Assembly (NCBI RefSeq): GCF_040372045.1
Contig: NZ_BAABWH010000006.1
Direction: 5' to 3' (one strand)
Source of the DNA: Thalassolituus sp006212115
GTDB taxonomy: Bacteria > Pseudomonadota > Gammaproteobacteria > Pseudomonadales > Oceanobacteraceae
Length of the DNA stretch: 64,000 nt
The stretch's first letter is position 1. The number at the start of each line of letters is the position of its first letter. A program made the translations under genes and the position numbers. The notes below the pieces were generated by a model. The model searched no databases, was not told where the DNA came from, and worked only from the letters and a program-made list of their open reading frames with translations. Positions 51,160-59,430 of the stretch are shown here, piece by piece.

Positions 51160-52051
51160 AACAGGCAGTGTCGAGCTTTCAGGATACACGCTGGCTGGGT
51201 TGCAATGGGGGCAGTCCGAATCGGTTGAGACAATCTGCTTTCATGGCTGGTTGGACAATGCAGCAAGTTTTCATCAGTTAGCCGGTCAATTTATTGGTGA
51301 TGACGCGGTTGATGGAATGCCGGACGCCCTGATTGCAGTCGACTTGCCCGGACACGGGCTTTCTCCATGGCATGCAGCTGGACAGGGCTATCCAATCTGG
51401 GGATACACCCACGACCTGAAAGCCTTTCTGGAACAGCTATCAGACTCTGGCCATAGCGGTGCTGCGCCCGTCGATATCATTGCCCACTCATTGGGTGGTT
51501 CTTTGGCTCTATGCCTTGCTGCGGCGTTTCCTGAGGTCGTCCGATCTATCGTGTTGCTGGATTCGCCCGGCCCTATGGTGACACCTGAAAACCAATGGGT
51601 AGATCAGTTGAGAAAGGGCGTGGAGGCGCGCGATAAAGTGCGAGCATCGCGTGAGTTTGCACAGCTGTCTGATGCGATCGAGGCGCGCAGGAAGGCAACG
51701 CCTAAACTTTCTGATCAGGCTCTTTCTGCTCTTGTTACTCGCAACCTTGAGCCTGCTGGGTCTGGCTTTCAGTGGCGCACCGATCCACAGCTTAAGCTCG
51801 ACTCACAGGTTAAGTTAACAGAGGGGCAGGTTAAGATATTGATGGAACGCGTCACGTGTCCTGTTCTGAGTATAAGGGCGGCCGGCGGACTTATTCCTAA
51901 TACGTTTTTTGACCATCGCATGTCGTATTTGCCCAATGTCGAAGTATGTGAGCTACCGGGCCATCATCATTTCCACATGGAGCTTGAGTCGGTAGGATCA
52001 ATCGCTGAGGCCATAGCGACCTGGCGCAAACAGCAAGGATTCGTCCGATGA
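51149..52051 (+). CDS. alpha/beta hydrolase
   Basis: A 300-residue alpha/beta hydrolase. Marks are FHGWLDNAASFHQL near 31-44 (oxyanion HGW), 'DLPGHGLS' near 66-73, the nucleophile in IAHSLGGSLALC near 108-119, and the general base His in LPGHHHFHME near 270-279. Similar proteins sit beside gpsA/sixA-type clusters in pseudomonads and are annotated as esterases. It starts with GTG inside the previous gene and its stop overlaps the DUF1461 gene by 4 nt (ATGA), so translation is coupled along the run. Confidence 0.88.
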   Translation: MVVETGSVELSGYTLAGLQWGQSESVETICFHGWLDNAASFHQLAGQFIGDDAVDGMPDALIAVDLPGHGLSPWHAAGQGYPIWGYTHDLKAFLEQLSDSGHSGAAPVDIIAHSLGGSLALCLAAAFPEVVRSIVLLDSPGPMVTPENQWVDQLRKGVEARDKVRASREFAQLSDAIEARRKATPKLSDQALSALVTRNLEPAGSGFQWRTDPQLKLDSQVKLTEGQVKILMERVTCPVLSIRAAGGLIPNTFFDHRMSYLPNVEVCELPGHHHFHMELESVGSIAEAIATWRKQQGFVR

Positions 52052-52806
52052 ATGATCAAGGCCGACAACAGGCTCAGTATAAAACTTCAGAAGCAAAGTG
52101 GACTACTCAGGCGCTGTGGTTTGTTGTGCTGTTCGCTGCGTTATTGGCCTCGCTGGGTGGCAGCTGGGCTTTGCATAAGCCTGTCGATTACGGGTATGCG
52201 TTTTGGTATCAACAAATGGATATTGGGTCGCACATCGACCGTTACGGACCCAAAAATCGATACATTCGCGGCTTTGACCAGGTATCAAGCGAAGAGCATA
52301 TTGCGCTGTTTGGCGGTATCGTCGAGTCGGTTCACGATCATGGTCGCGGGCTTAATGAGCTGTCGTTTGTTGATGGGCGAGGGCGGACCAAGACGTTGCT
52401 CCGCGAGCCGGAGGTTGTCCACCTTCAGGATGTGGCCAATCTGATTGATGTACTAACCTACGCCGCTATTGTTGCTCTGATTATCGCCGCGGTCGGCACG
52501 GAAATGCTGGTTCGCTGGCGGATACGGATTCGTTGGTGCTTGCAGGCTATATTGCTCGGTGGCTTTCTTGCTGGTTTGGGCTTGATTACCGTGCTGGTTG
52601 GGCCCAAGGATGTGTTTTATCAACTGCACATCTGGGTATTTCCAGAGGACCATCAATGGTTTTTCTATTATCAGGATTCCCTGATGAGCACCATGATGAA
52701 GGCACCTGACTTGTTCGCGGGCATAGCAGCCACGTTGGTTGCGGGCGGATTGGTGATTTTCCTGCTCTATATTGCGTTCCTGAAGCGGCAACTGCCCGGG
52801 AGTTGA
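52048..52806 (+). CDS. DUF1461 / Lit-like integral membrane protein
   Basis: A 252-residue protein with four predicted membrane helices: about 24-42, 135-155, 165-190 and 220-245. The spacing and the conserved pieces REPEVVHLQDVANL near 118-131 and 'LHIWVFPEDHQWFFYYQDSLMS' match the DUF1461 family, whose member Lit rearranges the lipid of lipoproteins using two histidines. Here histidines occur at both equivalent places (VVHLQDV and QLHIWVF). Function is inferred only from family. It is the last gene of the gpsA-sixA-hydrolase-hydrolase run, and the ATG overlaps the stop of the second hydrolase. Confidence 0.72.
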   Translation: MNDQGRQQAQYKTSEAKWTTQALWFVVLFAALLASLGGSWALHKPVDYGYAFWYQQMDIGSHIDRYGPKNRYIRGFDQVSSEEHIALFGGIVESVHDHGRGLNELSFVDGRGRTKTLLREPEVVHLQDVANLIDVLTYAAIVALIIAAVGTEMLVRWRIRIRWCLQAILLGGFLAGLGLITVLVGPKDVFYQLHIWVFPEDHQWFFYYQDSLMSTMMKAPDLFAGIAATLVAGGLVIFLLYIAFLKRQLPGS

Positions 52807-52884
52807 GGATTCGCCTCGCTGATTTTGCGTGGCCTGCTTTGATTCAGCAGGTCAGGGCTTTGAGATTAAGGCTTCGCTTGGTCA

Positions 52885-52929
52885 GAATTTGAGCGCTCAG
52901 ATTTCGAGTGCCCGGATTTCGAGTGGTTA
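52885..52929. repeat. three imperfect 15-bp tandem repeats
   Basis: Units GAATTTGAGCGCTCA, GATTTCGAGTGCCCG and GATTTCGAGTGGTTA occupy 52885-52899, 52900-52914 and 52915-52929. The last one contains the stop codon of the minus-strand pseudouridine synthase. The gap also has a weak CCTGCT/AGCAGG hairpin at 52833-52851. Confidence 0.55.
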
Positions 52930-53598
52930 GAAATCGGGCTCCAGCTTAAACTTCATCCGCTCACCCGTAGCTGGATGGTCAAAGTCTAACTCTTTTGCAT
53001 GCAGACACAGGCGTGGTTCCGATTGGGCTGCCTCGCCCGCATACAGAGTGTCACCAAGGATGGGATGACCGATCTGTTGCATATGCAGGCGTAACTGATG
53101 AGAGCGCCCGGTCTTCGGAAACAGGGCGACACGAGTGTTTCCGCTCTCAATTGATAGCTTTTTCCAGCGCGTCAGCGCGTATCGGCCGTCGGTGTGACTG
53201 ACCATCTGAAGTGGACGGTTCGGCCAGTCGACGATAATTGGCAGGTTGATGCAGCCAGCATTCGCACTGACTTCTCCCATTACCACAGCCTCGTACACTT
53301 TGCGTGTAGTCTGCGCTTCAAATTGACGCTGGACGGTGTTGAGCGCTTTTTTATCGCGGGCGAAAACGAGGATGCCTGATGTGTCTTGATCCAGACGATG
53401 AATCACCAGAATTTCGCCATAGCGTTCTTCAAGGCGACTGACGCAAGAATCTTTGAGGTAGCGACCCGGCACACTCAGCAGTCCCGCAGGTTTGTTGACA
53501 ACGATGATGTCGTCATCGAGGTACAGTGGCGGTATGAGCCCTTCGCTACTGATGTGACTGGTATCGAGTCGCGGAGCAGGGATCGTTGGTTTGTTCAT
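52927..53598 (-). CDS. RluA-family pseudouridine synthase
   Basis: A 223-residue RNA-modifying enzyme of the RluA family, most like the short RluA type that modifies 23S rRNA U746 and tRNA U32. The catalytic aspartate is in VIHRLDQDTSGILVFA near 64-79. 'LYLDDDIIVVNKPAGLLSVPGR' near 25-46 and 'FPKTGRSHQLRLHMQQIGHPILGD' near 160-183 are family signatures. No S4 domain is present. It starts 2 nt after the upstream hypothetical gene ends. Which RNA is modified is not decided by the sequence. Confidence 0.88.
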   Translation of the reverse strand: MNKPTIPAPRLDTSHISSEGLIPPLYLDDDIIVVNKPAGLLSVPGRYLKDSCVSRLEERYGEILVIHRLDQDTSGILVFARDKKALNTVQRQFEAQTTRKVYEAVVMGEVSANAGCINLPIIVDWPNRPLQMVSHTDGRYALTRWKKLSIESGNTRVALFPKTGRSHQLRLHMQQIGHPILGDTLYAGEAAQSEPRLCLHAKELDFDHPATGERMKFKLEPDF

Positions 53599-53600
53599 GG

Positions 53601-54134
53601 TTACGCAGCCAGACCGAAAGGGGATATATCGGTATCCTGCAGTAACTTCATGGTGGCGCTCGAGATCGGACGCTGGCGTACGGTTTTAAGTGCCTCGCAC
53701 CATTCGGCATCCAGCGCTTGCCAGTATGCTTGCAGGCCTTCGGCATCGCCGCCGAGTGTATCGAGCTCGGCATAAAGGTCGTTGATGTTGCCGCGTATCA
53801 GCGCGCTGTCGTCTGAGTCCTCATCAAATAAGGCGGCAAATGCGGTGTGCGTACTCGAAAAGACCAGTGCAGTGATACGTCCGTTGAGTGAGTCGCTAGT
53901 TTCATAATTGGCTTCCCAGTCTGAGAAGGCATTGTAGAAACGCTCCAGGTTGGACTCTGACTTCAGGTCACCGATCAGAAATGCGCGTAGCTTCGAAAGT
54001 GCCTTACGCCAATGTTTAAAATCGCCGCCTGATTCCGTCTCTTCCAGATCAAGGTGTGGCAGGCATGCGTCAACAACGGCGAGGCACCATGTGCTTCGGG
54101 CGATCGGGCTGAGGTCTGATTGAGAGTCGGCCAA
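53601..54134 (-). CDS. hypothetical protein, about 177 aa
   Basis: I do not recognise this soluble, acidic, mainly helical protein. The frame is open to an ATG at 54260, but the first 42 codons look non-coding (a run of cysteines and histidines). The TTG at 54134 has AGGAG five bases upstream, so I place the start there. Features are 'TWCLAVVDACLPHLDLEE' and 'SGGDFKHWRKALSKLRAFLIGDL' near 40-60, and acidic stretches near 120-140. It lies 2 nt before the pseudouridine synthase start on the same strand and is probably co-transcribed with it. Confidence 0.6.
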   Translation of the reverse strand: MADSQSDLSPIARSTWCLAVVDACLPHLDLEETESGGDFKHWRKALSKLRAFLIGDLKSESNLERFYNAFSDWEANYETSDSLNGRITALVFSSTHTAFAALFDEDSDDSALIRGNINDLYAELDTLGGDAEGLQAYWQALDAEWCEALKTVRQRPISSATMKLLQDTDISPFGLAA

Positions 54135-54353
54135 GGGGGCTCCTGTATTGTCCGGTAAGGGTCCAGTTTCGATTGTCGCTTCGCAGCAGCAACCCGTTAG
54201 TTTAGCGGGATGGTGGTGCTCGCGATTGTATCGAATCCTTATTACTGATTGATAGTTCACATTTTACAAAGTGGCATAAGATATTGCCTTGACTTTGCAT
54301 AAAACTCAGCGTTGTCTATTGTCTAATATGTGTACAATCAACCGGCAAGGCTT

Positions 54354-54749
54354 ATGAACACTGAGCTGACACTGATAGATGAAAGTGGAATACGATTTAT
54401 AGTCGACGTGAATCAGCTCACGCCGATGGGTTTCGAGGCCGAGATCACCGAGAAAGAGCTGTCTGAATTGCGTGACGACAGTGGGCGGTTCCGCGAATTT
54501 TCCTTATGTCTGAATGCGTCTAATGATGATGACAATACAGAGTGTATAGGTATGTGTCGTGTGCACTCTGTACGCCGCATATGTGCAGACAAGTCGATGT
54601 TGTGCATGCGCTTCGAGAGGGCGACAGGTACGGCATACGATCGCCTTGCGGCCTCTGGGTCACAATTTAATACGCAGCAGTCCGTATCGCAGCAGTCTGT
54701 GTCTCAGATTAGCGGGATGGACATCCCGGATGTACTACGTAGAGCATGA
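54354..54749 (+). CDS. small PilZ-like hypothetical protein
   Basis: A 131-residue protein. The first about 80 residues have the beta-barrel rhythm of PilZ-like domains: NQLTPMGFEAEI near 20-31 sits where PilZ has D-x-S-x-x-G, but the arginine motif is missing, so cyclic-di-GMP binding is not expected. The end is Ser/Gln-rich with repeated QQSVSQ units. The ATG at 54354 is preceded by AAGG; a GTG 24 nt earlier is possible. Its 3' end overlaps the convergent yigZ gene by 15 nt. The assignment is tentative. Confidence 0.55.
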   Translation: MNTELTLIDESGIRFIVDVNQLTPMGFEAEITEKELSELRDDSGRFREFSLCLNASNDDDNTECIGMCRVHSVRRICADKSMLCMRFERATGTAYDRLAASGSQFNTQQSVSQQSVSQISGMDIPDVLRRA

Positions 54750-55346
54750 GTTGAATATCAGAAACCGGGCCAATGGCTGCCGCTTTAATGTTTCGAGCGC
54801 TTCATTGGTTGCCGAGACGGTCAGCTCGGGGCCGTCCGGAAGATAGTTCTCTCTCACAAGATCAACACCTACCTCCGCAAGCGTTCTTCTTAGTGATGCT
54901 TCGTTCTCAAAACCACACGAAACCGTCAGCGTTGTAGTCGGCTTCCAGTTGTGAAAGTTATCAGTCCCTGCGGCCCTTATGACTTCGTTGGTGGCATCGC
55001 CATAAGCGCGTTGCAGTCCGCCCGTCCCGAGCTTGATGCCGCCGAAATAGCGTGTGATCAGGATTGCGCAATTAATCAGGTCACGGTGTTGCATGACTTT
55101 TAATATGGGCGGGCCGCTGGTGCCTCCCGGTTCGCCATCGTCGCTGAATCCCTCCATTGTCTGGCCCTGCGCATTGACCAGTCGAAAGCCATAGCAGACA
55201 TGGCTGGCCTTCGGGTGATTAGCTTTCAACTCACGCTGTCGGATACGCAGCTGTTGCTCATCCGTGATGGGGAGGATCTCGGCAATAAAACGGCTGTTTT
55301 TTACGTCGATTTCAGCTTCGTGAGTAGCATCAGGGTAAATGGGCAT
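54735..55346 (-). CDS. yigZ: YigZ/IMPACT family protein
   Basis: A 203-residue protein of the YigZ family, related to the eukaryotic translation regulator IMPACT. It shows 'VKNSRFIAEI' near 15-24, the signature 'FSDDGEPGGTSGPPIL' near 67-82, 'RYFGGIKLGTGGLQRAYG' near 97-114 and a C-terminal ferredoxin-like DUF1949 domain. The precise function in bacteria is unsettled. The start codon directly abuts the rlmG stop (TAAATG), so the two are co-translated. Its end overlaps the convergent 54354 gene. Confidence 0.9.
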   Translation of the reverse strand: MPIYPDATHEAEIDVKNSRFIAEILPITDEQQLRIRQRELKANHPKASHVCYGFRLVNAQGQTMEGFSDDGEPGGTSGPPILKVMQHRDLINCAILITRYFGGIKLGTGGLQRAYGDATNEVIRAAGTDNFHNWKPTTTLTVSCGFENEASLRRTLAEVGVDLVRENYLPDGPELTVSATNEALETLKRQPLARFLIFNSCST

Positions 55347-56441
55347 TTAGAGGTAGCAGTCGTAAACGTTGAAACGTCGGTCATTGGAAATCAGCTCAAC
55401 CCGTTTGAACAGGCGGTTCAACGTTTTGCTGTAAGGGAGATGGCGGTTGGCAACCACCATTAATTTTCCGCCTTTGTTCAACTGTTGCTGCGCCTGCCTG
55501 AACATGTCCTCGGCAATGTTGGTCAGCTGCTTGTGGCCATCATGAAAAGGCGGGTTACAGACGATCAAATCAAGAGGCTCGTCGACCGCTGACAGAATGT
55601 TGCCGTGGCGGACATCGGCGTGGATACCATTTCGTTCCATGTTGGCTTTGGCTGCGTTGGCTGCGAGTTGAGAGTCGTCTGTAGCGATAATGGTTGCGTC
55701 GGGGTTGGATCGACTCAGGTGAGCGGTGAGAATGCCGTTGCCGCAGCCAAGATCACAAATGACACCACGCACACCGGTAGGCAGGTGCTGCAGGATGACC
55801 TGTGCACCGGGGTCGGGGCGGTCACTGCAGAAGACACCCGCCGGTGCGTCAAATCTGAAGTCATTGATAACGTAGTGTTTCATCGCCGTAGCCTCAAAGC
55901 CCGAGAGGCCGGTGATTTCGACAAAGCGTGCTTTTTTGACAACTGGCCCTTGGCGGTATGTATCCGCAACGTCCTCCAGCCAATTAAGCAAGGGGATAGG
56001 GATGTGTTTTGCCATTCCGGCAAGCAATACTCGCGCATTTGGGGCGATCCGACCAATGGCGTGCAGCTGGTCTGCAAGCTGATCTTTTTGCTTGGGGATG
56101 CGAATCAGGACGACGGGCGTCGAGGGTGCGGTACCGCTAAGCGACGCTAAGTCCGCCGTGTCTATGAAGACGGGCGTCTTTCGGTTGTTCTCACGGCAGT
56201 TGCGTTCGGTTGCCACGCGAGCGCAGTAACTGTCCGCCCACCAGTGTGCTGGTTCTGTCGCCGTGGCGAGGGCGCCGTGGCGATCGTTCAGTATCAGCCA
56301 TGGGGACGGAGCTGCATTTTCATCGGTTGCAGGTAACTCGCGCAGCAGGTACTCGTCCGCTGCATCCCATGGTAATCCGACACTGGCTGGTACACTAGGG
56401 AAGCAGTTCAGTGAAAGGTTGGTGGCAGGCCATTGTGGCAT
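55347..56441 (-). CDS. rlmG: 23S rRNA (guanine-N2) methyltransferase RlmG
   Basis: A 364-residue two-domain RsmC/RlmG-type enzyme. The N-terminal half is a degenerate methyltransferase domain with 'PWDAADEYLLRELPA' near 24-38 as in E. coli RlmG. The C-terminal catalytic half has SAM motif ICDLGCGNGILTAHL near 224-238 and the catalytic NPPFHDG near 292-298 (N-P-P-F for amino-group methylation). RlmG modifies 23S G1835; RsmC modifies 16S G1207. The DAADEYLL element favours RlmG. It overlaps the upstream small basic gene by one base. Confidence 0.85.
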   Translation of the reverse strand: MPQWPATNLSLNCFPSVPASVGLPWDAADEYLLRELPATDENAAPSPWLILNDRHGALATATEPAHWWADSYCARVATERNCRENNRKTPVFIDTADLASLSGTAPSTPVVLIRIPKQKDQLADQLHAIGRIAPNARVLLAGMAKHIPIPLLNWLEDVADTYRQGPVVKKARFVEITGLSGFEATAMKHYVINDFRFDAPAGVFCSDRPDPGAQVILQHLPTGVRGVICDLGCGNGILTAHLSRSNPDATIIATDDSQLAANAAKANMERNGIHADVRHGNILSAVDEPLDLIVCNPPFHDGHKQLTNIAEDMFRQAQQQLNKGGKLMVVANRHLPYSKTLNRLFKRVELISNDRRFNVYDCYL

Positions 56442-56860
56442 CAGTACAGGTCTTCGTCTCGCTTAATGCTGTCCAGCATGCCTAGCAGATCATCATCCTG
56501 CTCCACGCGCTTATCCTGTTCTTGCTGGCGCGACTGCTTGGTCTTGGCGTCTTTGTTGTCCGCTGCACGCCCTTCGTTGTAGCCGGTCTTCTGGCTGCTG
56601 CCTGTCTGACTGCTGTTTGCTGATTTTACGGTTTTTGCAGTCGCGCTATTGTTCTCTCTGGCCTGCTTTTGCTCTGTATTGAGCTGTTGCTTGGCGTCAG
56701 GATTACTTTCGAGGAATTTCTCGAAAACGGACTTGTTTTTACGTGCGACCCGCTTTCCGCTCTGGCGGTCATTGCCTGACTCTCTTTTGAGCTTTTTAAT
56801 CGATCCTGTTTTCACGTTATGAATCCGTGAGAGGGAGCGTGTTTTCTTCTTGCGGGTCAT
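56441..56860 (-). CDS. small disordered basic/acidic protein
   Basis: A 139-residue low-complexity protein with a lysine/arginine-rich N-terminus (MTRKKKTRSLSR), a central polar region rich in Asn, Ser, Gln and Lys, and an acidic C-terminus with DDDLLGMLDSIKRDEDLY. The charge layout is like that of YihI, the activator of the ribosome-assembly GTPase Der, but similarity is too weak to name it. Its stop overlaps the rlmG start by one base, linking it to an rRNA methyltransferase and fitting a ribosome-related role. Function inferred only from context. Confidence 0.6.
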   Translation of the reverse strand: MTRKKKTRSLSRIHNVKTGSIKKLKRESGNDRQSGKRVARKNKSVFEKFLESNPDAKQQLNTEQKQARENNSATAKTVKSANSSQTGSSQKTGYNEGRAADNKDAKTKQSRQQEQDKRVEQDDDLLGMLDSIKRDEDLY

Positions 56861-56974
56861 CAGATCTACTCGGTATTGCGTGGATGTTTCTATTTTAACT
56901 GAGTCACGCCTCTATTTCACCGCGTGTATACTTGTGCGCTCTCAGATTTTGCACTCAGACTTTCGCATCCAGCT

Positions 56975-57916
56975 ATGTATATCGATCTTTTGCTTCAGAC
57001 CTTTTCCATTACGTTGCCCGTTATTCTTCTTGTCGCACTGGGTGTATTCCTCAAGGCACGAGGACAGATCGATGATGCTTTCGTCGCAACGTCGTCAAAG
57101 CTCGTATTCAACGTCTCTCTTCCCGTTTTGATGTTTATGGCTATCGTAACTGCAGATATGCAGGTGTCTGAGTACCTACCTCTGGTGGGGTTCTCTCTTG
57201 GTGCAGCACTCGGAGCGTTCGTGCTGACTGTGGTTGTTGCCAGATTGGGCGGTTTTGCTGATGCGCAATACGGTGCATTTGTTCAGTCCGCGTTTCGCTC
57301 TAACTTGGGGATTATCGGACTCGCGCTCTGCATTACCGCCTACCCAGAACAGGGAGCTATTCTTGGTGCGTTGGTGCTGGCAGTGGTTACGCCACTCTAC
57401 AACCTGCTGTCAGTTTGGGTGTTGTCGTCTGGTCAGGATGATATTTCCTGGTCGAAACAGCTACGCCTGACGATGACCAATCCTTTGATAGTCGCGATTG
57501 CGCTCGCCGCACTGGTGAGAGTAGCAAGCCCAGAACTGCCGAATGTGTTGTTGAGCACCGGGGATATTCTGGCTGGTCTGACGCTTCCTTTGGCTCTGGT
57601 TGGCATTGGCGCGTCCCTGACGCTGTCGCGCTCAGTATTGATGAACACCCCGGTTGTTCTGGCAGTGTTTATGAAATTGGTTGTGTTGCCGTCGGTGGTG
57701 GTCGCAGCCGCTGTTTGGGGAGGCTTCCGTGGGGTAGAATTAATGACGCTCGCGCTTATGTTCGCTTCTCCTACGGCTGCGGCCGCTTTTGTGATGGCGA
57801 GGGCCATGAACAGTGATAGTCGTCTTACCGCCGACGTCATTGCACTGTCCACCTTGGGTTCAGGCCTGACAGTGACTACTATTATCTATGTTATCAACCT
57901 GATCGGACTGGTATAG
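56975..57916 (+). CDS. AEC (auxin efflux carrier) family transporter
   Basis: A 313-residue permease with ten predicted helices in two five-helix halves, matching the bacterial AEC/malonate-type family. Landmarks are 'ITLPVILLVALGVFLKARG' at the start, 'SKLVFNVSLPVLMFMAI' near 43-59, 'FRSNLGIIGLALC' near 108-120 and 'PLALVGIGASL' near 207-217. ATG 56975 begins the first helix; an upstream in-frame ATG at 56924 would add 17 polar residues. It is likely to export or import an organic acid. It is divergent from the rlmG cluster and 39 nt before the DUF4062 gene. Confidence 0.85.
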   Translation: MYIDLLLQTFSITLPVILLVALGVFLKARGQIDDAFVATSSKLVFNVSLPVLMFMAIVTADMQVSEYLPLVGFSLGAALGAFVLTVVVARLGGFADAQYGAFVQSAFRSNLGIIGLALCITAYPEQGAILGALVLAVVTPLYNLLSVWVLSSGQDDISWSKQLRLTMTNPLIVAIALAALVRVASPELPNVLLSTGDILAGLTLPLALVGIGASLTLSRSVLMNTPVVLAVFMKLVVLPSVVVAAAVWGGFRGVELMTLALMFASPTAAAAFVMARAMNSDSRLTADVIALSTLGSGLTVTTIIYVINLIGLV

Positions 57917-57955
57917 TTCGCCGACGCAACGCTTCGTAATTGGTAAACCGCAATA

Positions 57956-58846
57956 ATGTCTCATGGATCGCACCTGCTTGTTTATGTCTCCAGCCTGGCA
58001 CCCGATGCCGAGGCGAGATTCGAGGTGGATCGGCAGATAGCGCTGGCAGGTGCGGTCAGTACGGGGTTGGCATGGGATGATCGTTACGCGCCTTACGACT
58101 GGGAATTGGTGAAGAGGCAGATTGCGCAAGCGGACGCCTTTCTGCTGCTTCTTGGTGAAAGCTACGGTGCCACCACGCCAACAGGGATCAGTTATCAGCA
58201 TCGCGAGCTGGTACATGCTCAGTCTCTGCATAAGCCTGTTTACCATCTGACCCATACCAGCATGGATGGTCGCGAAGCTAACGACATCAGGTTGAACGAG
58301 TTGCGTCAGCAAGTCCGAGCCCAGATCGGAGGCAAGATCTGGCACTTAAAAGACGAGCTGACCGTTCATGCACGAACGCTTGTGCAGAGTTGGACTAAGG
58401 ATGTCTCGGTTCTGCGTAGCCTCAAAGATGACTCTGCTCAGGTTGAAAGTCAGGCTCGCAGCCACCTTCAGGCTGTACGTAATACGCCTCGAACACTGCC
58501 AGAGCGTAAGACGATTGAGTTAATGACTCAGGCGAACGTTTATCGTGGTGGCAATCTCGCCCCTCAATTGCTCAAGCTTCCCATGAAGACCGACCGGATA
58601 TGGCGCAGTATTCTGCCGCTTTTACGTCTTGGTACCAGTGAAGATCGGCTGCGCTCGCATATGGAGCAGGTATTGGCGGCGGAAGTGAAAGCGCGGCTTT
58701 TATCTGAGCACCCCGGCAGTCATGCCGTGGATGGCGTAAAAATCGAACGCAATCAATTCCGTAAGTTACTGAAAGACTGGGCCGGTGGTGGCTTTGTCGT
58801 AGACATGAAGCAAGGCGCCAGAACGATCTGGTCGCTCCCTGCCTGA
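57956..58846 (+). CDS. DUF4062 domain protein
   Basis: A 296-residue cytosolic protein whose first about 110 residues match DUF4062, a TIR-like flavodoxin-fold domain. VYVSSLAPDAEA at 9-20, 'YDWELVKRQIAQADAFLLLLGESYGATTPTGISYQHREL' at about 47-85 and 'KPVYHLTH' are its hallmarks. The C-terminal about 180 residues are helical with repeated basic stretches and a closing winged-helix-like section. DUF4062 occurs in signalling and defence proteins, usually fused to NTPase or effector domains. Here none is fused, so the output is unknown. It follows the AEC transporter by 39 nt. Confidence 0.72.
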   Translation: MSHGSHLLVYVSSLAPDAEARFEVDRQIALAGAVSTGLAWDDRYAPYDWELVKRQIAQADAFLLLLGESYGATTPTGISYQHRELVHAQSLHKPVYHLTHTSMDGREANDIRLNELRQQVRAQIGGKIWHLKDELTVHARTLVQSWTKDVSVLRSLKDDSAQVESQARSHLQAVRNTPRTLPERKTIELMTQANVYRGGNLAPQLLKLPMKTDRIWRSILPLLRLGTSEDRLRSHMEQVLAAEVKARLLSEHPGSHAVDGVKIERNQFRKLLKDWAGGGFVVDMKQGARTIWSLPA

Positions 58847-58865
58847 GTTGTAGCGGCGTTGTAGA

Positions 58866-59201
58866 TCAGCCGCCCAGTAAATTAGAGCGTTGTTCCAGCT
58901 CGCTTCTCATGCTGTCACATACTGTGTTGCACACATCAAACACAAACGGCGCTGCGATGCTGAAAAACGCCATATTGCCTTCCTGGCGTCGCTTAACAAG
59001 ATTGTGGGTTTTTAGTGTTGAGAGGTGCTTGGAGACATTAGGTTGTGACGCCCCTGTGCGTTCAACCAGCTCAGTGACTGATTTTTCACCGCTTTGTAGC
59101 TGATGCAGGATCTTCAGGCGCATTGGGTCAGCAAGCAGACGAAACCTCTGTGCAATAAGGTCAAGCATTTCGTCGGACATTGGAATATCGGTCGGTTGCA
59201 T
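58866..59201 (-). CDS. ArsR/SmtB-family transcriptional regulator
   Basis: A 111-residue winged-helix repressor. The recognition region is SVTELVERTGASQPNVSKHLSTLKTHNLVKRRQEG (about 42-76), with the family's 'RLLADPMRLKILHQL' before it. The usual ELCVCDL metal-site motif is absent, but the C-terminus has two cysteines in VCNTVCDSM near 92-100, so sensing may be thiol-, sulfur- or metal-based. A start at 59201 is chosen; the frame extends to 59363 but the extra N-terminus has no family similarity. Its target is probably its own promoter or the divergent apbE-nqrM genes. Confidence 0.88.
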   Translation of the reverse strand: MQPTDIPMSDEMLDLIAQRFRLLADPMRLKILHQLQSGEKSVTELVERTGASQPNVSKHLSTLKTHNLVKRRQEGNMAFFSIAAPFVFDVCNTVCDSMRSELEQRSNLLGG

Positions 59202-59430
59202 CTTAGATCCGTAGTTAATCGATAGTGGTCCTAGCTTACACCTATCACTGGCGCAGATACATAACTGCTTAGGAATTTGTCTTGGGGCTGAATTGTTCAG
59301 AGGGGCCCTTGGGCTACTGCTATTGTGTCGTTTGTTTGGCTCTGTTTTCAACAAGATGCTCACTGCAAGCGTAGAGCGGACGGGCTTCTGTCGTTATACT
59401 CCGGCTATCGTTTATCAGGGTGGGAAGTTC

